Assembly (NCBI RefSeq): GCF_032854445.1
Contig: NC_088302.1
Location: 16,241,338-16,301,337, forward strand
Direction of reading: 5' to 3'
DNA length: 60,000 nt
Source of the DNA: Liolophura sinensis
Taxonomy: Eukaryota > Mollusca > Polyplacophora > Chitonida > Chitonidae
Below, piece after piece: positions 42,501-54,500 of this stretch. How positions within the stretch are numbered: position 1 is the stretch's first letter; every line of letters begins with the position of its first letter. Both the position numbers and the translations under genes were made by a program. The notes below the pieces were generated by a model. The model saw only the letters and a program-made list of their open reading frames with translations, did not search any database and was not told where the DNA came from.

Positions 42501-45500
42501 AGCTCTCTTTGCGCTAAAGCTTTATGGCATGGACCAATGTACCAAATGGTCTCACATAGGTGAGGTGATTAAAAATCTGGCTTGTTTCTGGGTGTTACTC
42601 CATCGAAATCTGTATCCTTCAATCTGAGCATAAGTGTATCCAGCAAACAAAACCCTGTTGGTTGTATGTAAACTCTAAGCCAGTTAATGCATTTTTCCCA
42701 TGCGCATTATCCTGGCTGAAGAACAGGACCTGCATTTACAAAGCACTGTTACCATTATGTTCACTTATCTACCACGGAAGCCAATACTGTAGGCATTGCG
42801 TCGCCGTGGTAGTTGCAAGATCTTAAAGTTAAGTGAGCTTCATGAAACTGGGCACGGGACACAGAACAAGTTTGAAGATGTATACATCTACATTGAAAAC
42901 AGGGATATCGAAAAGCAAACAGCTGACAAATGTACTGACAGAATTTGTAAACTATGAAATGAAAAGACCAAAAAACAAAAATAAAAAAAAACAACACATA
43001 ACAGACTATGGTAGAGCACAATGGAAGCATGTAAGCTATCTACAGGTATTAAAACAAGTTTCAGGATAACACACAAAGCTGTTTTGGAGATACAGCTTGG
43101 ACTACATGTAATGGGACAGACAGATTGACGGCACAAAGGAAAGACAGATGCAGATGCTCGGACAGCATCAATTACAAGGTATTTTAAAGTGTACATGTGA
43201 AAACTTGTGGACATACCATATCAGGAACTTCTGGGCTCTCGGAGTTCATCACACAGTCGCCTGGTGCCCCAAGTGGGCTTTTCCCCACCCCTGACTCATC
43301 ACAGTCACAACGTACACAGGCATCTTCCGCTGTTTGTTGGCGCCCCATGGGACGGTAATAGTTAACCTCACAAGACTGACAGTTAACACCTGTGCCAAAC
43401 ACAATTTGATGCCCATGACTTAGGTCACAGTATAACGTGTGTGATTTGATGCTAATGACTCAAAGATGCATACATCTCAGTTATAACCTGTGCCAAACAC
43501 AATTTGATGCCCATGACTTAGTCGCACAGGTCACAGTATAACGTGTGTGATTTGATGCAAATGACTCAAAGATGCATACATCTCAGTCATAACCTGTGCC
43601 AAACACAATTCGACGAACAAGACTCTGTCACACATCACATATAGTTATATCCTGTCCCAATCAAAATTTGAAAAACGAGGCTCGGTCACACATCACACAT
43701 GGTTATAGTTTGTGCCAAACACAATCTGACAACCAAGACTCGGTCACACATCACACACGGTTATAGTTTGTGCCAAACACAATCTGACAACCAAGGCTCG
43801 GTCACACATCACACATGGTTATAACCTGTGCCAAACACAATTTGACAAACAAGACTCGGTCACACATCACACATGCTTATAGTTTGTGCCAAACACAATC
43901 TGACAACCAAGGCTCGGTCACACATCACACATGGTTATAGCCTGTGTCAAACACAATTTGACAAACAAGACTCGGTCACACATCACACATGCTTATAGTT
44001 TGTGCCAAACACAATCTGACAACCAAGGCTCGGTCACACATCACACATGGTTATAACCTGTGCCAAACACAATTTGACAAACAAGACTCGGTCACACATC
44101 ACACATGCTTATAGTTTGTGCCAAAAACAATCTGACAACCAAGGCTCGGTCACACATCACACATGGTTATAGCCTGTGTCAAACACAATTTGACAAACAA
44201 GACTCGGTCACACATCACACATGCTTACAGTTTGTGCCAAACACAATCTGACAACCAAGGCTCGGTCACACATCACACATGGTTATAGCCTGTGCCAAAC
44301 ACAATTTGACAAACAAGACTCAGTCACACATCACACATACTTATAGTTTGTGCCAAACACAATCTGACAAACAAGACTCGGTCACACATCACACATGCTT
44401 ATAGCCTGTGCCAAACACAATTTGACAACCAAGGCTCGGTCACACATCACATAGGGTTATAGCCTGTGCCAAACACAATTTGACAAACAAGACTTGGTCA
44501 CACATCACAGAGGGTTATAACCTGTGCCAAACACAATCTGACAAACAAGACTCGGTCACACATCACACAGGGTTATAACCTGTGCCAAACACAATTTGAC
44601 AAACAAGGCTCAGTCACACATCACACAGGGTTATAACCTGTGCCAAACACAATTTGACAAACAAGGTCACACATCACACAGGGTTATAACCTGTGCCAAA
44701 CACAATCTGACAAACAAGACTCAGTCACACATCACACAGGGTTATAACCTGTGCCAAACACAATCTGACAGACAAGACTCAGTCACACATCACAGCAGAG
44801 ATTTTGAGGTAGTACATGTAGCTATTACCTAGTAGATTTTGATAATTTGAAGAGATTTTTACCTGTCTTCATCTTGTTTAGTTTGTTTTCATACCATTTA
44901 CTGTTACTTTAAGCATTTTAGCACACGACACATATTTACAATTCTACTTTCATAAAGTGATAAACTCCCCAAATTAAGAAACCCAGCCAATGTTGTTTGA
45001 AGTTGAAGATTAACAATGTAAGAAACATGTTCAAAAAAAATTTGGAAATGCAGAACTTAGGTTGGAAAATAATATTCGTCTTCCACACAAAATGCTTTCA
45101 AACACACACAAAATTTGGATGCACATGTATATGTTTCAAGCCAACAAACAAATTCTTTGTCTGTCGTGCATGCCCACACATACTGTACAACATTCCCAAC
45201 CCAGAAAATCTGAAACATGAAGAAATTGTTAAACGCTTGACATGCGTCGTATAGCCTATCATGTGACAGTTGTTATTGTAACCATTTGTTTAAAGTTTAT
45301 CGACAACATAGTAATTACCGTATGTGTTGTTCGAGCACTGTAAACATACACCTCCACCGCTGTACACGCCTTGTGTATTCAGGCTTTGATTGTTCCGATC
45401 AACATCAGCCAAATAGATACACTCGGTGGCATGGCCAAAGCAGTTACACTCTGCAATGATACAATAAAAACAACAAAACAACTAAAGTATTAATGGCAGT

Positions 45501-48500
45501 ATCAAATTTAAAAGCTCCCGGTGTTCGCTGTTCTATATATACATGAAGATCGACCTCAGCACAAGAACAAAAATAGCAGTTGAACTGCAGAATTCCTCAG
45601 CCCTGAACAATTATATTTCCTGCTTGATTTAATTATTTAGTTTTACTAGGTGTTTTATGCCGTACTCAAGAATATTTCACTTGTACAATGGCAGCCAACA
45701 TTATGGTAAGGGAAGCCGGGAAATGTCCAGGGGAACAAAGAAATATCTGCAGGTTGCTGGCAGATCTTCCCACGTATGGTCGGAGAGGAAGCCAGCATGA
45801 GCTGAACTTGAGCTCACAGCGACTGCATTGGTGAGAAGCTCCTGGGTCATTACACCGGGCTGGCACGCTAATCACTTCAGCCACAGAGGCACCCGCAGGC
45901 TTTTCAAGGTCCCGCACCAAAATAACAAACCATGCTGCATTTGAATAATAAGCAGCAGCAGAGCTAAGCAAGCCTGAATCTCCAAGGTATTTTTATTTTA
46001 TTTCCAGGAATAGCACTGGGAATGGTCCCATTTATGGGCTACGTCACCGGACTTCAAATACTGTATTAACAAACAATCTAAAATGATATACACACTTCTA
46101 ATAAATCTGAATCTTGCTTTAATACACAAACTGGTGTGCCTGCTTGAGCTTACGTTCACAAGGAATATCCCTCGCAAAGTCCTGCTGGTTGTACAAGGGC
46201 TTGCACAGGTTACAGTACTCTCCCTGTGTGTTTTCCCCGCAGACACACTCGTACTGTCCCGTCACATTGCTCTGTTTACAGTCAATGTCGTGGCCATAAC
46301 AGGAGCATGCCGCCATCACTGTCAGTTCTTGTACAGTGTAATGTTGCTGATAGTAACAGAAAGTCACGAGAGTATAAATCATTTATTCTGACATAAGCAC
46401 AATTAACTGGAATTAGATCTCACATGTATTAGACACATGAGGGCAAAACTTCAGCTCAATACATAAATATCAGATGGTGTGAATTTGGTAATTTACACAC
46501 AATGCATCTGCGCTGGAACATCCTCCTTGTGCCATGATGCTTTATATGCAAGTAAAACTTCAGGCCAACACATGCAGTACATTTTGAGATATCATCTTTA
46601 GATTCACTTTAACAACGATTCTAACACGCAATAAAAGTCATGAATTTAGTAATTTATGGTAGTTTATATGCACACAGAGGATCAACTATGGAAGATCCTC
46701 TTTGTGCTATTGTGCTCTACATGTGTAGAAAACCTGAGTTCAATACCTGTTGTACTTTTTAAGATATCACACCAAACATTTTGTTTACTATTGCTTTCCC
46801 TGTTATTGGATACCGATGCTGATGTACAGGGTATGACATACATGTAAGCTACAAATTACACTGGTGAGCTAATAAAGGCAGGAATAATATTTTGCTCCTG
46901 CTTGATTTTCTAAACATATAGATATATTTCACTAAAATTTCACAAATTATAATGCCATAAAATATTTCTTCTGATCGAAAAACTTACATTTTCACAGTAG
47001 GATATCATTATACTTTCCAAACAGACCTCAAATCACCTTTATAAATCAAATGAGTTTAATAAATCAGACAAAATGTGCAACTTAACCTTAATACTAAGGA
47101 GACCATGGGCGAAATTCAAGGTCATTTAACATACTTATTATTTTCTTAGGCTCTCATTGATTAGAATCTCTCTTTCCAGGGATTGGATGTAAGGCAAACA
47201 ATTTCTCACATATAACAACACAAGTGTCAACAAGAACTAGATATGAAAAGTCTAATTTGCAAAATATTCTTCTGTTTCATTGTTTTAAAAAATAGGATAA
47301 TGCCCCTGCAAAAGAAGAGTTGTCCTTCATTTTCTTATTGTGATGATGATGGCATTATAAAATGAAATGATTTCATTCTCCACATTATTTAACACTTCAG
47401 GTACTTGGGTTTTACAATTATATTCGTTTTGTAACTCAGATACCTTTTATCCTATTATTTGTATCTTCACTACTTTTATACATTAAATTAATTCCTATTA
47501 ATCCTTAATCCATGTTTATGTCATAAGTATAGAATAAAAATATGAATTAATGAATGTAAGGCCACATTAGCAATATTTCAGCTATATTATGGTGATGTAA
47601 GCATCGAATATTTGTGACTAGTCAAAAGACAACGTGCATTTATGTAATGGTTGTGTGAATCTTCGTGAAAAGAGTAGCGTGAAGTTATTCGGTGCACGCT
47701 ATTCACTGACTTATGCGAGGAGTATTGATCAATAGGTAAACAATGTGAACAGTGAAGTCACCTCACACCTGTTACATGCCCAGACGAAAAGCAGGCGACG
47801 CCCAAAAGTGTCCTCACCTAGCCCAGGTTGAGTTGCCTGCTTGATCAATATCTGCTGTCAGTTGGCATTATTACTAACATTATTATTCAGATGCAAACCT
47901 TCTGTGCGATGATCATACATGCATGTGTTCCACTGACTTGATATATATACAATACAATTTTCGTGCACTGCATGCAAATGAAAGTTACATACATGTAGAT
48001 AAACCATGCATTTATCATGTCAATTCACATTAATGAAAGGTTTATTTATTTAAATGTTCACTGACTAGTGATATAAAAGTAATGAAAAAAGTTACACAAA
48101 AATTTTACTTTTTGAATGCACTTATTTTCAAAACTTGTACTGTATTCACATTGTCTTCTTTATTGATCGAGAATGGGACAAATAATTTTCTAACAACATT
48201 ATATCAACAGTACTTACATGTGAGTTATTATGCATGTATTATGCAGGCAACAGAAAATATTTTACCTCTGGACATGTTTCCAAACAAGATTTTCTGGCAA
48301 TGGTCTAAAGAGCTTTCGTGTGACTTTAAGATTTAAAAAATTGATAAAACCAAGAATTTTTTAATTTATGTTAAAGTGAACATAAATCAGCCAATAAAGC
48401 TACATTAAAGAATAAAGTAGTATTTCAGAAATGTTCCAAAAATAATTTTCAAACTCTACACTGCTTAAATAGCAAACAATCGTCAGTACCTAGCCACTCA

Positions 48501-51500
48501 TTTGGTGATGCTGTTTTGACATGTTATAACTACCTAGAGTGACGTCACAACACCCAGGATCTCTCCCTTAACATTGGTATAAAAAAATGTGACAATGAGA
48601 CAATACAAACACAAATGCTTGATACCCAAGCAAAGAGTATCAACTCTGTTCTGTGTTCAAAGGGCCAATGTTCCTCTTAGCTTGGGGCTCAGTCAGGGCT
48701 ATTCGTGTACACAAGAGTTGTGTTTTAGTGATCCTGCTCATCCTCATCCCGCATGTTCAGAGCAAGCATTTGGCCTAGCTGGTGGTACAGGCTTCAGGGA
48801 ATTTACCAAACATAGTAGGCCCTTCTGATTGATAACAGACTCTTTCATTCACATTTTGGGAAGATATTTTTGTAATAAATCTGACTTTGATAAGGAAAAA
48901 TAATGCAAAGTTGCAGTATTTTTCTTCAAGCAATGACTCTCCCGAGGTGGTTCTCTGGCCAGTTCACCCTGACAAGTTACTGCAGTATCCTGCCCAACAT
49001 GTATGTATTGTGACACAGGCAGCAGTTCTCAGTTCCCTGCTCATCAATTTGTAATCGAAAATGCATTAGGTTAACACTTAAACAAACCGCAAAATCCAAT
49101 TTATTGCATCCATATCTGTCTATCCACTATAAGAAACCACACTGACAATCAAGAGCTAATAGGTTTTTTGATGTGACAGCCAATTAAAACTGGATGCTTT
49201 CAGTACTCGTGATTGGCCAAGTTCATAAGCGCTTCTACAACATGGCTACTCAAAGTAAATTGTCTGTCAGTGCCATATCCCCAGTGCTGAACTTCATTTT
49301 CTCGGCTTTCAAACCTTTATAGATTTTTTTACTAATTTTTCTGTGATAGCTGTGTCCTATATCATTTTTTCTATGTACATTTTTCTATGTAGTGGCGAAC
49401 TTTTTGTTCACTTTAAGCAGAGGAACATCTCCCCAATTGCCTTCATCCTGTGAATATATCTAAACAAACAAATATCAGCAATAAAGTCATTAATGTTTGC
49501 AATTCACCATCCACAGCAAGTAAGCAGAACATCAACAATGTGAGTGAGTGAGTGAGTGCTTAGGGCACTTAACAATTTTTCAGTCATACGACGACGAAGG
49601 AATCCTTAGTGTGCATCTGATGTACCTCCTTGCTGCAGGACGGATTTCCACCACACTTTCATCTAGTGCTGCTTCACTGAGATGCCTTACCAAAGGCAAG
49701 TAAGCCGCCCCACCCAAGCCATTATATTGATACAGGTCAACCAGCTGTTGCACTATCCCCTTCATGCTGAGCACCAAGCGAGGAAGTTACAACTTCCTCT
49801 TTTAAGGTCTTAGATGTGACTCTACCCAGGATTGACCCTGGATCTACCGCTCCCGAAGCGGACGCTCTACCAACTGCATAAACAACTGAATATCCGCTTG
49901 TAGTAATTGTGTGCTTTACATAACATGTGCCCAAAAATTAGCTCAATATACATCCAGTCCCTTTTGAGACAGCATCATTAATAAATACCTAGCTTACTAT
50001 AAATTCTCAACGATTTCAACCACTTTTCCAGAGGAACTTAAGCGTGCAGTTATTATCAAAATGATCCTATAATGACTCACTTCTGTCACTAAATACACAA
50101 GCTTCATAAAACTATGCAAATTGGTGCTCTACATCTGATAGTTCTCTCAGAATGTTTCAAAATACTGGTTGCAGAGGTGGGTGAAAAGGTTGAATTAGGG
50201 AATATTTAAAAGCATTCATTCAAATTAATACACAAAAGTGACTAAGTCATAAATATTGTAACTTACGGTAATTAACATGCAAAAAGGACATCGATGGAAC
50301 ATCCCATTCATGTTTAACATTTATGTTACCATTAAATATGCAACTAGACCAAACATTCACTGTTCAATTACGCTCCAAATTTATTAAGTATGCATAAAAA
50401 TATGCAGATATCCAAATGAATTTTAAATATCATTTTCTATGAACATTAGAACCTAATTTGTTGCTTCAACGGCAAGATGAGATGGCCTTATCATCAGCTT
50501 ATTCCGCACAGATACCAACCAAGGGAATGAGTTGCACTGCTTTTTGCTTCTTTCTGTGCTTCAGATTATTTGTTTATTTGATTGGTGTTTTACACCGTAC
50601 TCAAGAATATTTCACTTATACGACGACGGCTAGCATTATGGTGGGAGGAAACTAGGCAGAGCCTGAGGGGAAACCCACAACCATCTGCCTGTTGCTGGCA
50701 GACCTCCCTACTTACGGTCAATGAGGAAGCCAGCATGAGCTGATCTCACCGCTACCGCATTGGTGAGAGGCTGCTGGGTCATTGCGCCGGGCTGGCATGC
50801 TCGCCCACACAGGCTCAATGTTTCGTATAGGTAATAACAGAAGATAAATACTTACAAACGTGTTCCCAGAAACGCCCAATATGAGCTCCATCTCATAAAA
50901 GTTAATCTTCAAGTATCGAGCTTGTCTGAATTTCTGAGGCATGAAAAGAGGAAATTCATAAGAGAAAACACAACACTCAAAAAAATATATATGTATAAAT
51001 GCATCAATAATTTAAAAAGTACCACATAAAGTTTAAAAAATATCCCTTTTCATTTCTGTGATGTTGCATAAGCAAGATATCGCCATCCAAAGAAAGGAAA
51101 TGCATGCACTGAGAAAATCGAGAAACGCTGTCACATTCAACACTTTCATTAACTAATATTTTAATAATTACTTTTTTTGCATTTTACTAAAACCACAAGT
51201 AAGAGACATTGTGAGCCGGAATGAAGTTGACTGATGCAAAAAGGATGGTGTTCTCTCCATGCAACGTACAAGTGCCTGGTGCAATGAATGCAATTTGATC
51301 GATAAGAATGCAATATATTACATTCCAATGTTGGAACAATGGCCTCTTCAGAAAACTTCGTAAGTCATATTTCTCATAACATTTTTCGTAAAATATGTTG
51401 TCTGGGTTATACCTCCATAAGGTGATGACATTTACAAAAAAAAATTTACAAAACGTGATTTACCAAGTTTTGTGAAACTGGCTTCAGAATGATAATTGAA

Positions 51501-54500
51501 AGAAATCCGCATGTAGCTCTTGTTTCTAAATGGGAGTACAAGTATCACATTGCTGTAGCATTTTTTATCAGTAGAGGTACAAAAATTATCAAAAAATAAC
51601 CTTGACATGTAACTTTATCTTTACATGCACTTGTGTATTCATATTAATTAGCAATTATCTTTACTGTTCCTGGAATTTTGCAAGGTTTTTACAAGAACCA
51701 GCTATCGTTGTGGTGATGATGAAGAGGGGACTGTTGCATGATTCAAGCCTTTTCGAATATCAACTTTATGGAATATCTCTTTTTGTTTACCTACCACTGT
51801 ACAAGTACATGAATACATCATCAAACCTCTTTTCGACACAATATCACTCCTGAACAAGGCGATTTTCGAGAAAAATAATCCACTGCTATCACTGGTTTAT
51901 ACACAAGTAAGAAACAGGATTAAAACGGTTTGATATCCATTCAAAAGAAACTGCTTGCCTTGTTGGTGTACTCTTCACTTATTATCTTTCTTCCACATTT
52001 AATGGACAAAAAATTAACTATTGTTTATGTAAGACAAGTAGTTTCGAAACAAGAAGAAGAATGGTACAGAGTACACATGAAATTAGAATTAAAAGCAAAT
52101 TTCAAATAAATCAAAAAAAATTATTACAAGAAATTAAACTTACATAAGACTCCAACACAATGTCAAATTCCACCTGAAGTTTCAAAGGAAAAAATGACAC
52201 TTTAACAACAGCAATTTACAAATGTCCCAAGATCTTTTTTTTCACCATCCTTCCCATCTTTATTTGATATTATTGATTCCCGCCATGGTTATTAAAATTT
52301 AGCAATTCTGTATGACAATTCTGAACGTTAGAAGTAGTATGGCCATGTCTGATATGTAGTATAAATGTCTACAGAGTATGAGCTGAAAGACAAATTTCAA
52401 TCAGAATTTAAAATGCCTACAGAAGGGCTGTCCTTATGACAGGATTTGATCTTACTTAACCTCTTGATGACTGCTAGCTATCACCATGAGTGTAAAACTG
52501 TTTTACATCAACTGTAGCATAAAACGTAAAACGCATAAAATTTCATTTTCTTTAAACACCTGAACAAGAAAAGTAAATGTTGTTTTTGTAAATGTTGAAT
52601 GAGTGAAATGTTTTATTTATTTTTTCTTCAAGTAACTGGAGAATGATTACAAATTTACACTTTAAACAGTTCAAACTGAACTTTCTGTAATTTTTTTTCC
52701 AATAGCCAACTTACAACGGAAATGGGTATGTTGTGATTTTCTCTATGTATGTAATAATTTTGTTATGTTCAAATGTTCCATTTTGATCCAAATTTAGGAA
52801 TCTTCCAGCAAACACAAAAATTGGGTATAAAAGGCTGCTCCTCCAAGTTAGTGCAAAATACATGCTTACATAAGGGAGTTTCGAGTTCGAATTCTTTTAT
52901 TGCTAAAGGTAAAAAAAGCCTACTGTATTATGTGAACTGTCAAAAATGCAGGATCACATTTACTATAACATGGGTGTCTAAAAAATGTTTAACAAAAAAC
53001 ATTATTTAGGGTGGACAAAACAATAGACAAAACTGCACAGCTGAGCATTTAGGAAATTGAGAAGTTTCTAAATGAAAGAGGTGTCATTTTTGCCTTTGGA
53101 ACACTGTGAGGCAAGTAATCAGTAAATTAAGGTCTGCAAAGGATACTTAACATTTATCATAAATCACATGATACAGGACTGTTTTTACCTTCAACTACAA
53201 AAGAGTTCGAACTCGAAACTCCCCTACTGTGAAGATATGTTTCAAGAACGATCACTGAATGTGTAACAAAGAAATGTATGTGCATATCTGCAACAATATT
53301 GACATAATTTATGTTTTTGACTGATTGTTTGGAAAGTTGTCCACCCAACAGGTGAATATTTAAGAGTTTGTGCATATCGCTACGACAATGAAAATTACAT
53401 GGTTTTCTAATTAACCTTATTCATCTTCGAATATATAGCCATTTAAGCCCGCTTTATTAAATCAAGGCATAAACAAGTCATTACAGGTATTAGGAAAGTT
53501 TCTGGTATAATCTCTTTAAACGGCTAAAATATAAAAATATCATAAGAGTTTATATCTACAGATAGCTGTTTAACTAAACGATTCTAACTCTGTATTAATG
53601 TAACAATTCACCATTTCATTTACATGACTTACTATGGAATTTTTTGCCTGAAATAAGAATACATTATCACCATTTCATTAAGGTGTGACATAAAACATAC
53701 AAAGTGAAATGATTAGACTATCTATGGCTTAGCTCTCATCCAAAACACATTTTCAGAGGAAAACATGGTGCTGAAACTTACATTTTGCTAGCATGATACG
53801 ATCCTAACTTCCAAACAAACCTCAATACAACTTTCCAAGATCAGTAGAACTCTCAGAATCAAGCAAATGAGATGACTGAGGAACATGTGACTTACAATTT
53901 CGTTTAGAATGGAACCTGAAGAGCTCTTATACAGGTTACAGATCGTTGGATTGAGCTCTGTGGGTCGACTTTGGGAAGGCACCTGCAGCTCACTCTCACA
54001 GTCCGACATCAGCGTCACTTTGTGTAGCCATGGTGTATACGTTGCTCCATCAAGAGACTTTAGAATCTGTAGTCTACCGGGACGGACTGACTCATGCATG
54101 TCAAGCTGTATCTTTTCCACCTGAAATTCCTGTGTGTATAACAATTACAACCATTCAGATTCATATGCACATATACTGTAAATCTTGAACCTTTTCCACC
54201 ATTCAGATTCATATGCACATGCACATGTACTGTAAATCTTGAACCTTTTCCACCATTCAGATGCATATGCGCATGTACTGTAAATCTTTAACCTTTTCCC
54301 ACCATTCAGATTCATATTCACATGTACTGTAAATCTTGAACCTTTTCCACCATTCAGATACATATGCGCATGTACTGTAAATCTTTAACCTTTTCCACCA
54401 TTCAGATTCATATGCACACGTACTGTAAATCTTGAACCTTTTCCACCTGAAATACCTGTGTGTATAACAATTACCACCATTCAGATTCATATGCACATGC

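Larger units (their letters stand above)
46347..50855. other. Laminin intron 5, 4.5 kb
   Basis: It holds the diverged duplication at 46425-46790, SINE B at 49540, family D at 50030 and SINE A at 50563. 46800-49500 is AT-rich with nothing recognised. Confidence 0.6.

Noticed and set aside
44596-44832. Open frame of 78 codons on the plus strand
   Set aside because: It is created by the 58-bp tandem array and repeats with the array.
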